Part shown: positions 11,201 through 22,281 of the stretch, piece after piece
Numbering within the stretch: position 1 is the stretch's first letter
Layout of the letters: each line of letters starts with the position of its first letter
NCBI RefSeq assembly: GCF_001886495.1
Contig: NZ_CP018022.1
Span: 496,001 to 560,000, forward strand
Source: Spiroplasma sp. NBRC 100390
GTDB lineage: Bacteria; Bacillota_I; Bacilli_A; Mycoplasmatales; Mycoplasmataceae
Direction of reading: 5' to 3'
DNA length: 64,000 nucleotides
Program-made: the position numbers and the translations under genes
Notes under the pieces: model-generated
Databases searched by the model: none
What the model was told of the DNA's origin: nothing
Seen by the model: only the letters and a program-made list of their open reading frames with translations

Positions 11201-12366
11201 CAAGTGAGGTAACTGGGGCTAGTGCTGTTGGTAATGTCGGAAAATTAATGTTTAATGGGGATAATAACTATAAAAATAGTGTTTTAAAAGAAAACGCTAA
11301 TGAATATGTTTTAAAAAGTGGCATTGATATAACTGACCCCAACTTTACAAGATCAACAATTTTAAACGATAAAATTGTTAATGGAAGTTACACAATTACT
11401 AATCAAACGAATTCATCACAATTTAAGGTTACTGGGATTACTAATCAATTTGGTGCTGCTCGTGCTTGAGTTAACGAAGAACGTGCTCAACAATTGTTGG
11501 GATATGATAAAACCAGGGATTATTTATTACGGTTATTCTTAAATGAGTGAACAAATTCTTTTGTTAAATCTGCTACAGATAAGGAGTTTTCACCAGCAAA
11601 TAAAGCTAGTTTAAATATGTTAGAAACTTTTATTCAACAACATCCTGCTACAGCAGGGAATAATCATTTATGAGATGAATTTGTCAAATATTGAAAAAGC
11701 CGGCCAAGTAAGATTGATTGAATTGCTGTTTTTCAAAATGAATATCCTATTTTTAATTATAAAATTTCAAATAGTAGTAAAGTTGATGATATTGAAGCGG
11801 GTTTAGGAACAAGTCAATTATTTGGTGATTATAGTTTCTATGGTCTAAATGGTGGAATTAAACCAGTAACAGGAATTTCTTATCCATCATATTCAAATAG
11901 TGCGTTTGGCACTTTAATGCCAATTGAGCAAGCGAAAGAAATCTTAGGAAATATTGCAAAAGCTGTTAACGGAGTTGTATTCTTTATTATTGGAATTTCC
12001 TTTGTGTTAAGTTTTATGATTATTATTTTAACAAGTAATATTGTAATTGCTGAAAACCAAACCATTATTGCAACAATGAAAGTTTTAGGATATCGTAATC
12101 GGTATATTACAAAATTAGTTATTGGAATGTATATTCCAATCATTATCATTATGACAATTGCCGGATTTGGTTTTGGGTGACTTTTCTTAACGATTTCCAA
12201 TATGATTTTGATTAAAATTGGGTTAGTATTACCATTATTTATGAATATAGTTATTCCAATTATTGCAATTGGGAGTGGGTTATTACTGTACTTTATTGCT
12301 TATTTAATTAGTTGATTTAGTATGAATCGGATTAATCCATTAATTGCGATTATGAATGCGGATTAA
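8266..12366 (+). CDS. FtsX/MacB-like ABC transporter permease (1366 residues)
   Basis: The frame stays open through many TGA Trp codons. The layout is that of the FtsX-like permease family: an N-terminal transmembrane helix (about 20-42), a large extracellular domain, a cluster of three helices at about 378-510 and one near 560-585, a second large extracellular domain, and four helices at about 1228-1360. The C-terminal helices contain MKVLGYRNRYITKLVIGMYIP, and the first block has RALGYRRRVLTLSYISYP, both typical coupling segments. It should work with an ATPase not encoded next to it; the ATPase at 17108 is closer to the ABC-2 permease. The substrate is unknown; lipoprotein or peptide export are candidates. 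A lipoprotein gene follows after 13 bases. Confidence 0.87.
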
Positions 12367-12379
12367 GGAGGGGATTAGG

Positions 12380-13339
12380 ATGAAAAAACTGTTAGCAATT
12401 TTAACAACTAGTGTTTTAGCAATAACACCAGTAACAACAATCATTAGTTGCAATAAAAATAATGATTGAAATAATATTCCAGTTGACCCACCGGTATTGC
12501 CATTAGAAGTAACTGGATTTGAAGGCATTAATTTTAAAACAATTAATCCGCAAGATTCTAAACAAACAATTCCCAAATTATTAAATCAGTTAGCACAGTT
12601 ATTTCAAGGATCAAAATGAGATTTTAATCAATTAGCTAAAAAATATAAATTTAATAATCAGACAAAATCACCAACCGAGATTGATTTATATCGAAATGGT
12701 GATTATGAATTAAATTTTAATGATGGAACAACAGTTAATACTTTAAAGATTAATAAGACGGTTATAACTTCGAATCATCTTGTTGATAAAATCAAAAGTA
12801 TTGATTTGGGGGTTATTGATGATACACGACCAAAAACAATTTTAATTGCAATTGTTTTTAACAATATGCAACTTATTTCAGAATTAGACAAATTTGGAGA
12901 ATTTTTTATTGGTCCACAAGAAAGTGATGTTTGAAATCAACAAATTGCATCAGTACCAAAAATCATAGTTAATAAAGATCAAAGTGGAGCTACTTTAAAA
13001 ACGGGGAAAGACCATTGAACCGAACATGATGATCCAACGAAGGAATATTATGGATCAGTGGCTATTCATTTTTCGGTTAAAACACCAGTTCCTCCAACCG
13101 AAAAAGAAGATTTAGGTACAATGAAATTAACGACAGATTTAGGAAAATTACCAAAAGTTACAATTTTGCAAATAATGATGATGTTTATTAGTGCTAACTT
13201 TGTTAGCCAGTTAAAGCGCTTAAGTGCTTTACTAAATGATTTATATGTTACAGTTAATGATGATAAAACAGAAGCAATAATTTTTGCTTATGATAAATCA
13301 CAATATTATATTGGTAAGGTTAATGTAACTTTTAGTTAA
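12380..13339 (+). CDS. Lipoprotein, unknown function
   Basis: A 319-residue lipoprotein with a basic start, hydrophobic core and IISC lipobox, giving lipid-Cys24. The mature part is hydrophilic and has no recognised domain. AGGAGGGG lies upstream of the ATG. It follows the large permease by 13 bases and is probably cotranscribed and linked to its function. Confidence 0.85.
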
Positions 13340-13356
13340 TTAAGAAAAATTATTTT

Positions 13357-13385
13357 AAAAAAATCTTAATTTTAAGGTTTTTTTA
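13357..13385 (+). terminator. Terminator after the permease-lipoprotein pair
   Basis: AAAAATCTTAA pairs with TTAAGGTTTTT (one T-G pair) and runs into a T-rich stretch 20 bases after the lipoprotein stop. Confidence 0.85.
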
Positions 13386-13407
13386 TTTTTTTTATTTAAA
13401 AATATGG

Positions 13408-13413
13408 TATAAT
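13408..13413 (+). promoter_or_regulatory. -10 box (TATAAT) for the gene at 13518
   Basis: TATAAT preceded by ATGG lies about 105 bases before the ATG; no clear -35 box is visible. The leader contains a good ribosome site, AAGGAGG. Confidence 0.5.
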
Positions 13414-13517
13414 ATATTATAGGAAAAACTTTTATACAAAAAATACTATGATAGCAAAATATAAGGCCCTTTTTGAGAGATTTTATTTGATTTAATTATT
13501 TAAGGAGGCTTTTATAA

Positions 13518-15110
13518 ATGCCAAAAGATATTTTTTATATTGCCAAAGAAATGTGCAATAAATGTTGAAAGCAGTTAATGCAAAGTATTAACAAAATTAA
13601 AAACAATGATTCTGATAATATTAATGATTTAATGTTTTGTCAGTATAATAATGAAAATGAAATTAATACAATTACGACTGATACAGTTCTTGTTATTAAA
13701 TGTCGTAATAAGTTTTATGCTTTGTTTTGAAAACAAGATTTATTAAAATCAAAAGATGCATCTTTTGAAGATAGCGAAATTAAACCAGAACATGTTGCTG
13801 AAGTTTTAGCTTTTAATAAAATGTTAGCAAAAGGGATGACAACAGCTAGTCAAAGTAATAATAGTTTATATTATTTTAATAATGAAAGATTGACGGATGT
13901 TTTTGCAGCCGATCAAAAACTTGCGATAAAAAATGTGGGATCATCATCGTACCCAATTGCAAACTCAGACCAACAATTAGTACAAATTAAGGATTCAAAA
14001 AGAAAGGTCCATCGTTGAGTATGAATCATTCTTGCTATTTTATTATTAATATTATTAGCTGGTGGTGGTGCAATTGGATATGAGTTTTATCGTATATCAG
14101 CACGTACTAGTTTAATTAATTCTAACATTATTGGAGATGATGGGATTGAAATTGATGATGATGGTCAAGATCAAATTATTAAAGATGACAATGCTGATCA
14201 AATCCAAGATAATAAAGAGGGACAAGACCAGGATGGTAAAGATTCTAAGGATGGTCAGGACCAAGTTATCAAAGACAATAAAGATGATCAAGATGACAAA
14301 GATAATCAAATTCAAGATAACAAAGATGAACAAGACCAAGATAATCAAGATAGCAAGGAGATTCAAAAACAAATTCAGGATATTGATATTTCAAAATATA
14401 GTTTTGATTTTACCCAGAATAAAAGTAACTTGATTGAAGTAGATAAATTAGAAATTAATTTAATTAAACCAAAATTATTAAAATTAGAAGATGTTTCTGA
14501 TTCATTACAAAACTTATTTAAAAATAATAACCTTAAAATAGTTTTAGCACAAGAACATGAAACATTAGCAGAAAAGGATGTAATTGTTGTTAATTTACAA
14601 TTAGATGCTACAGAACTAGAAGGTTATACTGGACAAGCTATTCTTCGTCTTGCAGTTAAAATCAAGCAAGAAGTGCTTAATGGTGCTATTCAAATTAAGG
14701 GTATTACTAATTTAAATAAAGGTGTTAATGATGTTTATGAAACAACTAATTTTAAAAAACATTTTGAACCATTATTAAATTTATATGAAAAACCAGTTAA
14801 ATTTACAGTTGAAACATGAACTGGATATTTACCTACACTTGGATTACCACTTGCCCTGTCACAAAACCCAAAAAATGTTTTAATGTCAGCTTTAAATGAG
14901 AGATACCTTCCAACTCGTGAGATTGTTCAAATTCGTAAAAATGGAAATATTCAAAATTTACGAATTCAATGAATATTTAGTAAAGAAAACAATAAGGACA
15001 AAATTATTGAACTTATGCCATATGCTTCAGAACAACCTTTTGATCAATCACATTTTCAATTAGATTTTAAATATAATTTGAAAATTAAATACACAGAAAA
15101 TATTACCTAA
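13518..15110 (+). CDS. Single-pass membrane protein with Asp/Gln/Lys-rich stalk
   Basis: A 530-residue protein. Residues 1-172 look cytosolic and include a CNKC pair near residue 13. A transmembrane helix with a GGGAIG segment spans about 174-196. It is followed by a low-complexity stalk of DQD, DNKD and DGQD units at about 212-290, then a folded C-terminal region of about 240 residues. The stalk is encoded by near-repeats of GAT, CAA, AAA and AAT codons and could change length easily. The layout suggests a surface domain held off the membrane by a charged spacer. The family is unknown. Start supported by AAGGAGG; followed by a terminator. Confidence 0.85.
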
Positions 15111-15123
15111 AGGGTAATATTTT
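15097..15123 (+). terminator. Terminator overlapping the end of the stalk-protein gene
   Basis: AAAATATTACC pairs with GGTAATATTTT around a 5-base loop that includes the stop codon, followed by T residues. Confidence 0.88.
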
Positions 15124-15239
15124 TTATTTTTCTTTGATTTTGGCTTTGTTTTTTGAAGTAAAAAAGCAGTATCAAAAATCATTAAAATGTTATATAATAT
15201 ATATGTATAACAAATTATTAAAAGATTTGAGGGGTGTAG

Positions 15240-17084
15240 GTGACAAATAGAGTATTAAGATCAGGCAAATCAAATTCATGATGGTCATTGATTTCTTTTT
15301 CAATTTTTAAAATACGTCGTTCAATGGCGGTTTGAGTTTTATTTATTTTATCAGTTGTTTTATTTGGAGCAATTGCCATTACTTTATTTTCTTCTTCAAA
15401 AAATGTTTACGAATTTTTTAAGAATTTTCAGTATGGAGTTTTTATTTTTAATAATATTTTATTATTGTTATTTATTTTATTAGTAATTATTAAGATTTTT
15501 GGTCGTGAATTTGAAGATGGAACATATTTATTATTAATTTCAAAACCATACTCACGTTTTGTTCTATTTTTATTAAAATTAATTGCACTTTGAATCTTAA
15601 TTATTCTTTTTTTAGGAACAATTATTCTTTTTGCCTTTGGAATTGGTTATTTAGGCAATATATTTAATAAGGATCCTGAATATTTACGTGTTTATCAAAA
15701 TTTATTACTAAAATTATTTCTTTATTCAATGACATTATCATTTTTTGCTTCAAGTGGGATTTTATTTGCGGTAACGTTTTTAAACTCACAAGTTGTTTTA
15801 TTAATTGTTGTTATTTTCTGTAGTTTGTTTTTAGTTGGTGGGATGCCATATTCATTAATTATGAGTTTAGCAAAAACAGTTGAATTATCATTTGCTAATG
15901 ATAGTATTACTCAAAACTATCCAGTTCCAATTATTAAAAGTACGATTAATTTTAAAAAAAATCTTAAAAAGGATTTAATTAAATATCCCCATTTAACAAA
16001 TGCGATTTGAAACTTTTATGATCAATGAAGTTATAATGATTTAAATACAGTCTTTAAAAATGATGATTATAAAGATATTACTAGTGATCCAACATTACGA
16101 GTTCGTCGATTAGAATTTTATAAAAGTTTAGGGTTAACTGTTCCAAAGGAAGAAGAATTTGAAATTAAAACCCTTAAAGGATGAGATTCATCAACAAGAT
16201 ATCTTTATGATGGTAAACTTCAAGATCTTAAAACAATTATCCTTAATGTTGGATCAGCGACTGGGAAAGATGTTTCAATGAAAGTTAATTTTGCAACAGA
16301 TTATTTTTTTAAATCAGAGCAAGAATTAGACCAAAATGACCCAATCCAAAAAGAACTTGCAGATTATATGAAAGTTGTTTTAAAAGCAGCTCATTCATGA
16401 CAACCTTATATTAGTATGAATCTTTATAGTGGAGCATCATCGTTATTTTATTTTAATCGTGAAACTTCATATTATAGTTTATCAGCTCCGGGTGATAGTA
16501 AATTAGTATCAGTTGATCGGAAATTATCAGAAGGAAATGCATTTAATCCAACGGATGTTTTTACACAAGAATACCAGAATGAATATAAAGGACAATTGTC
16601 AGATTACAACAATGGTAGTGATTTTAGAGAATGAATCTTAGATTATTTTGATATTCCAACCCTTTTTGTTCTTCGTGAAATTGAAATTGATCTTTTAAAG
16701 AAAATAATGGACTATAAATTACTTGAAGAACAACCAATAAAAATTACCTCTGAGTGAATTAAATATGATGATTTAATGAACACTTATGGGTTAATTTCGA
16801 AGTTTAATATCATTGAACATTGAAACCAAATTTGAACTGCTTCGTTAAACTTCACACCATATTGATTTGAACCATTACAGCGAAGTAACATTGACTTTGA
16901 TGTTCAAAATAACTATTTAATGAGTTATCAAGATTTCCGGTTATCCTTAGGAGCTGATAAGAAAATTGATGTTAACCCAGCGCCATTCTTAAACATTAGT
17001 TTAATTCAATACATTTATTTAGCTTTATCTGGGGTTTTCTTAATATGTTCTTATTTAATCTTACGTCGTAAAAATATTACTTAA
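15240..17084 (+). CDS. ABC-2 type transporter permease
   Basis: A 614-residue permease that starts with GTG at 15240, supported by GAGGGG upstream and a TATAAT box at 15193-15198. Five to six transmembrane helices lie in the first 220 residues; the first block contains IFGREFEDGTYLLLISKPYSR, the amphipathic coupling segment of ABC-2 permeases. A large extracellular domain of about 340 residues follows, then a last helix near 580-603 before a basic end (LRRKNIT). The large insert between the helices is unusual. The ATPase gene begins 23 bases downstream and is the obvious partner. The transported substrate is unknown. Confidence 0.85.
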
Positions 17085-17107
17085 AAGGTGAAAGGGGATG
17101 CTCAAAA

Positions 17108-18148
17108 ATGAATAATAATGCATTAGTGGTTAGTGAAGTTGCAATTTCATCACGAAATTTTACCAAAAAATTTAAAAATAGTATTGTTGGTCCTTTTAAT
17201 TTTAATGTTGGACGGGGTAAATTGCATGCAATTTTAGGAGCTTCTGGGAGTGGAAAAACCGTTTTTATTAAATCTTTAATTGGTGGATTAAAAGGTTTTA
17301 AGGGTGATATTTCTATTTTTGGAAAAAAAGCAACCAAAGTTGGGATGAAAAAAATGATTGGTTATGTTCCAGAATTTATTACTTTTCCAGAAAACATTAG
17401 TTCTTATAATTTTTTAAAATATATGGGGAAAACAAATGGTTTACGAGGAAGATATTTACGTGAGCGAATTGAATACTTAATGAAGTCTTTAGAAATTTGA
17501 GAACACCGTGATAAAGATGTTAATTCTTTTTCATCAGGAATGAAAAAACGAGTTATGATTATTCAAGGAATTATCCATGATCCAGAGATTTTAATTTTAG
17601 ATGAACCTGAAGCTGGACTAGATATTAATAATCGAAAAAAAATTATTTTTTATTTAAAACAATTAACCTTACGAGGAAAAACAGTCTTTTTTTCATCGCA
17701 TTTACTAGATGAAATTAAAGAATATATTGATGAATTTACAATGGTAATGAATGGGACCCAAATTTATAGCGGTCAATTAGCGGCTTTTAATATTAAAAAC
17801 AGTTATTATCTTGTTACTAATAATCCACTGGCGATGATGCGTTATTTTAACTCTAATCGGGTACCAAATTGATATGACAAGGCCAATAATTATTTAAATT
17901 TTGTTTTAAATTCACCGTTGCATTTATATTATGTTACGCAATATGCTTTAAAGAAACGGATTAAGATTACAAAAATTAGTGAAGTTGAGTTTTCATTTGA
18001 CTTCTTACTACAAAAATTAAATATTACTTTGCCGCCCAATATGACAACAAACCGAAAATTACGAAAAAAACAAATTCAAAAGAGTCAAAAATTTTTACCA
18101 GGACCGGGAATGGGTCCCGGCCAAGGCCCTGGTGGGTATGGGCGATAG
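17108..18148 (+). CDS. ABC transporter ATP-binding protein with Pro-Gly tail
   Basis: A 346-residue ATPase that would drive the ABC-2 permease just upstream. Walker A GASGSGKT is at about residues 42-49, signature FSSGMKKR near 141-148, Walker B ILILDEPEAGLD near 161-172 and the H-loop SSH near 198. The LSGGQ signature is degenerate (SSGMK) but of the kind seen in ABC-2 exporters. The last residues form a Pro-Gly-rich tail, PGPGMGPGQGPGGYG, whose GC-rich codons stand out against the AT-rich gene. The tail follows a basic stretch and could bind a partner; its role is unknown. Confidence 0.9.
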
Positions 18149-18167
18149 CAGATATTAAAGTTAAGAG

Positions 18168-18213
18168 AAATATTTTTAAAGGAATCAAAAAAATTTAAGA
18201 ATATTTTTTTTAT
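18168..18213 (+). terminator. Terminator of the ABC-2 export pair
   Basis: AAATATTTTTAAA pairs with TTTAAGAATATTT (one T-G pair) around a 13-base loop and is followed by T residues, 20 bases after the stop. Confidence 0.8.
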
Positions 18214-18223
18214 TTTTTTTGTT

Positions 18224-18229
18224 TATAAT
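18224..18229 (+). promoter_or_regulatory. -10 box (TATAAT) for the threonine dehydratase operon
   Basis: TATAAT lies 42 bases before the ATG at 18271, in a T-rich stretch right after the preceding terminator. Confidence 0.55.
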
Positions 18230-18270
18230 TAGATTAGGTCCAAACAAATTCGAAGAAAGAAGGAACAATA

Positions 18271-19509
18271 ATGGAATATGATATTTCAAGAGAACAAATT
18301 GAAAGTACATATAACAAAATTAAAAATCATATCATTAAAACTCCAGTAATTTATGCAACGAAATTAAGTAATATTACTGATAACGATGTCTATTTAAAAT
18401 TAGAAAACTTACAACGTGCAGGCTCATTTAAATTACGGGGGGCCTTGTCAAAAATGATGGCTCTTGAGCCAGCAACAATTAAAAAGGGCGTTGTTGCGGC
18501 AAGCGCTGGAAATCATTCCCAAGGAGTTAGTTTTGCAGCTAATTTATTAAATGTTCCAGCAACAATTGTGATGCCAAAAACAGCTCCAATTAGTAAAATT
18601 AATGCAACTAAAAATTATGGTGTAGAAGTGATTTTGCATGGTGATTTTTTTGACGATGCCAATAAAAAAGCGTTAGAGATTGCAAAAGCAGAAGATAAAG
18701 TATTTGTCCATGCTTTTAATGATCTCGATGTTATTATTGGTCAGGGAACAATTGCAATAGAAATATTAGAAGAATTGAAAGATGTTGATTATATTCTCGT
18801 CCCAATTGGCGGGGGGGGAATTCTTTCAGGAATTGCAAGCTATGTCAAAGCTGTAAATCCCAATTGTAAATTAATCGGTGTGCAAAGTCAAAATGTTCCG
18901 AGTTATTATGAAGCAAGGAAAACCAATAAATCGTTTTCAGTTCACGGTAAATTATCAATTGCCGATGGGATTGCGGTTAAGCAAACTGGCGATATTACCT
19001 TTAATATTTTAAATAAATATGTTGATGATGTTATCCTTGTATCAGAAGCCGAAATTGCTGAAACAATTTTATTTTTGTTTGAAAATTGTAAAATTGTTGC
19101 TGAAGGAGCAGGAGCAGTAACAACTGCGGCAATGTTATTTAATAAATTAAATGTTAAAAATAAAAAAATTGTTTGTGTTTTATCAGGCGGAAATATTGAT
19201 GTAACAACCTTTTTAAATATTACAAACCGTGCTTTGATTAATCAACGCCGTCGGGTTATTTTAAAAATTGATGCTCCGTTAGGGGAAGGACATTTAACAA
19301 AAATTACTAATGTTGTTGATTCCCATGGAGTTCAAATTCATAAAATTTCTGATTCACAATTAGAAAATAGTTTAGAAATTAATCGCGAAATTATTCGATT
19401 AGTAGTTGATATTAATATAAAAGCTGAATTAGCAAACATTGTTACTGACTTAGAGAATTTAGGATATACTGTTATGGAAAAAGAATTTATTAATTTAATT
19501 ACTAAATAA
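18271..19509 (+). CDS. Threonine ammonia-lyase (threonine dehydratase), catabolic type
   Basis: A PLP enzyme that deaminates threonine (and often serine) to 2-oxobutyrate (or pyruvate) plus ammonia. The 412-residue protein has GSFKLRGA with the PLP Lys54, AASAGNHSQGV, the phosphate-binding PIGGGGILSG near residue 180, and a C-terminal ACT-like domain from about 325. This layout fits the shorter IlvA1/TdcB-with-ACT group, used in catabolism. AGAAGGA precedes the ATG. RidA follows after 2 bases, a meaningful pairing because RidA removes the reactive enamine this enzyme releases. Confidence 0.95.
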   Translation: MEYDISREQIESTYNKIKNHIIKTPVIYATKLSNITDNDVYLKLENLQRAGSFKLRGALSKMMALEPATIKKGVVAASAGNHSQGVSFAANLLNVPATIVMPKTAPISKINATKNYGVEVILHGDFFDDANKKALEIAKAEDKVFVHAFNDLDVIIGQGTIAIEILEELKDVDYILVPIGGGGILSGIASYVKAVNPNCKLIGVQSQNVPSYYEARKTNKSFSVHGKLSIADGIAVKQTGDITFNILNKYVDDVILVSEAEIAETILFLFENCKIVAEGAGAVTTAAMLFNKLNVKNKKIVCVLSGGNIDVTTFLNITNRALINQRRRVILKIDAPLGEGHLTKITNVVDSHGVQIHKISDSQLENSLEINREIIRLVVDINIKAELANIVTDLENLGYTVMEKEFINLITK

Positions 19510-19511
19510 TA

Positions 19512-19886
19512 ATGAAATTAATTTATACGGATCAAGCACCCGCAGCAGTGGGTCCATATTCTCAAGCAGTACAACTTTCTAATGGTTTTTTATATATTTC
19601 GGGACAATTAGGTTTTGACCCCAAAACAATGGTGTTAGGAACTGATATTCAAACTCAGGCTAGCCAAGTTTTAGCAAATATTAATGCGATCTTAATCGCA
19701 GCAAACTATAATAAAAATAATGTTGTTAAAACAACAATTTTATTAAAAGATATTAATGATTTTTCTGTTGTTAATGAAGTTTATGAAACATTCTTTGGTT
19801 TACATAAACCAGCAAGAAGTACTTTTGCGGTGAAAGACTTACCAAAAGCTGGCCTTGTTGAAATCGAAATTATCGCTTTTAAATAA
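19512..19886 (+). CDS. ridA: RidA/YjgF family 2-iminobutanoate/2-iminopropanoate deaminase
   Basis: A 124-residue, full-length RidA protein. The family hydrolyses the enamine/imine products of PLP dehydratases before they damage other PLP enzymes. Seen here are APAAVGPYSQAV, YISGQLGFDP and the C-terminal PARSTFAVKDLPKAGLVEIE with the conserved substrate-binding Arg. It lies 2 bases after threonine dehydratase and 3 bases before the exporter gene, so the three are cotranscribed. Confidence 0.96.
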   Translation: MKLIYTDQAPAAVGPYSQAVQLSNGFLYISGQLGFDPKTMVLGTDIQTQASQVLANINAILIAANYNKNNVVKTTILLKDINDFSVVNEVYETFFGLHKPARSTFAVKDLPKAGLVEIEIIAFK

Positions 19887-19889
19887 AAT

Positions 19890-21536
19890 ATGGAAAATCA
19901 AGCTCAATTAGAAAAAATTATTAAAAATGAGAATGATTTATTTCATCACACAGAAAATATTTATCAATGAACTGGTCGGCAAGGGGAACTGAAAACGTTT
20001 TATAAGCAACAAATTTCGTTTTTAAAACAAGCGCTTAAAAAAAATAACCTTACCAAAGCTGATTTTGAATTAAAAGAAAAATATATTAAAGAAGCTTATC
20101 ATGAATATTGCCAAAAGATTCAAGAATATTTAAATTTAAATTATTCATTGGCAATGTGAGAATATCAAGAAACAAACAAGTTAAAAAGTGATTTGGACTA
20201 TTGAGCATTACACCAAGAATTTAAAACAAAAATCACTAGTGTTTTGCAAGATGAGACAGAAACTAAACAAGACAAAAAGCAACAATTAAAAAAGATTAAA
20301 ACAGAATATAACATGATGAAACGAAGCTTAAGTGGCAGAACAATTGCGATAATTGCGGTTAGCTTAACATTATTGTTATTATTAGTTAGTTTATTAGTAA
20401 ATTACTTATTTTATTTTAAAATTGCAAATGATGGACAGGAGTTCACTTTTACTAATAAAAACCATTTAACAGCCTTTATTTTTATGTGTATTGGAATTGT
20501 TTTAATTTTAGGATTTTTAGGATTTATTGTTTGCAATACAACAAAACGAATTTTCTTAGATAAACAAGAGAACCTTTTTAAAACTTCAACAATTGGTTTT
20601 TTTGGCAGTTTTACTGATACGATTGGTGTTGGTAGTTTTGTTGTAACAGTTGCTGCTTTAAATGCGACAAATAGTGTTCCCGATGTTAAGAAGTTACCAG
20701 GAACATTAAATGTTGGTTTAACAATTCCCAATTTATTAGCAGGAACATTGTTTGTTAGTGCTATTCAAGTTGAACTAGTAACCTTAGTGACTTTAGTAAT
20801 CGCAGCAATGGTTGGTGCGTTTTGTGCCGCAAAGATTATTAATAAAGTTAATAAAAAATTTGTTGCTTTATTCGTAGCTGTTTCCTTAGCAGCGGCTGGA
20901 ATTTTAATGATTTTGGGCCAAGTTGGCTTATTTAATACTGTTGGGACAAAAGGACTTAGCGGTTGAAAATTAGCCGTTGGTATTATTGCTTTTTTTGTCA
21001 TTGGTGGATTACAAAGTTTTGGGGTTGGATTGTATGCCCCAGCTTTAGCGATTGTATCATTATTAGGAATGGAAACAATTATTGCTTTTCCAATTATGAC
21101 TTGTGCAGCTGGGTTTGCATTACCAACAACGGCGTGAACATTTCATCGTGATAATAATTATAGTCCGAAAGTTGCTTATGGTCTTTTACTTGGTGGCGTT
21201 GCTGGAACTGTTACGGCTTTCTTCGTTGTTTTTGTCGGAATTCAAGGTGGATTAGGGGTTAAAATGAATGATTTTACCTATTACTTAAAATGATTCGCCG
21301 TTGGGGTTATGTACTATGCCGCATTTATGTTATTTAAGAAATACTTAGATTTACGGAAAGAAAATATTAATTTAAATAGGACCCAGACAGAAAATTATTA
21401 TCAGAAATATAAAGAGAAGTTTAATGAAATGCTTCTTGAAAAAATGGTAAGTATTAGTTGAATGCACACTGATGATATGTTAAAAGAACAATCAAAAATG
21501 AGAATGTATAATGTTAAATTATTGGTGTGAACTTAA
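19890..21536 (+). CDS. TauE/SafE (TSUP)-like membrane exporter with long N-terminal extension
   Basis: A 548-residue protein. About 145 hydrophilic, helix-prone residues come first, then some ten hydrophobic segments between about 150 and 490, and a charged tail. The first membrane repeat contains TIGFFGSFTDTIGVGSF, which resembles the glycine-rich GxxGxxxGxGGG start of TSUP permeases, and a second repeat begins near GLQSFGVGLYAPALAIVSLLG. The family moves sulfonates, sulfite or organic acid anions. Position after threonine dehydratase and RidA suggests, by inference, export of an acid product such as 2-oxobutyrate or a derivative. The N-terminal extension is unusual for the family (normally about 250 residues). 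Confidence 0.75.
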
Positions 21537-21567
21537 AAAACAACTTTTTAATGATTGATTTGGTTTT

Positions 21568-21599
21568 AAAAAACCTTGCTTATAAGAGCAAGGTTTTTT
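21568..21599. terminator. Bidirectional terminator between convergent genes
   Basis: AAAAAACCTTGCT pairs with AGCAAGGTTTTTT around a short loop. It has T runs in both directions and lies between the plus-strand exporter and the minus-strand gene ending at 21607. Confidence 0.92.
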
Positions 21600-21606
21600 A
21601 ATTCAA

Positions 21607-22077
21607 TTATACGGTAAAAAAGATAATTAACGAGGAAATTAATAAAATTGCGGCAATAATCAATAAAATATTACGAATTTTTTTAATGTTTGCTTCATCA
21701 TCAGTTAAAGTTGGTTGATAACGGCGGCGATGATCATTAAAATATGCAGCAGCCGTTTTATTTTTATATCATCCTAAGATAAATCAAATCAAGAGAATAA
21801 TAACTAAAAAACTAACAACAATTCATTCGGTTTTTTTAATGTCTTTAAATGCAAAAACACCTAATAAAAAACTAAAACCAACAATAATTGCACTAATTAG
21901 CACAGCAATTAAGCAATGAAATCAAGTGATTCTTTTTAGTTTTTGATAAGTTTCTAATTTTAAAGTGTGATTTTGATATGTGTCATCAACAATTTCTGCC
22001 ACTTCTTTTTGGTGGGTCTTTTTTTGTTCTTGCTTTAATTCGTGTAATTGTTTAAAAATATTTTTCTTTTTTGCCAT
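21607..22077 (-). CDS. Small membrane protein, unknown function
   Basis: A 156-residue minus-strand gene that reads through four TGA Trp codons. It starts with ATG at 22077, preceded on its strand by GAGGGATAAA, and ends at TAA 21607-21609. The first 65 residues are charged and coiled-coil-like (MAKKKNIFKQLHELKQEQ start). Hydrophobic segments follow at about 65-87, 97-115 and 138-155, with a loop containing AAAYFNDHRRRYQP. No family recognised. A degraded stretch matching the AYFNDH motif occurs at about 58441-58490. Confidence 0.8.
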
Positions 22078-22281
22078 TTTATCCCTCGTTATTAATTTTT
22101 TTTAAATTTATTATTAAATTATATTGTATTTTTTACAAAAGTAAAATATAATAACATAATATAAAATTATATTTTGTATCAAGCACATTATTTGAACGAA
22201 TTATTTTAAGTACATTATTTTATTAAAAATTTAAAAAAGGGACATTTTATTTTTCCTTAATATAAGGAGGGGAAAAAATAT

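Noticed and set aside
14112-14433. Two overlapping frames of about 86 and 100 codons on opposite strands
   Set aside because: Shadows of the repetitive Asp/Gln stalk region of the gene at 13518, which has the long frame, promoter and ribosome site.
22143-22175. 10-bp AT-only inverted repeat upstream of oppB
   Set aside because: Composed only of A and T in a very AT-rich gap, so chance occurrence is likely.
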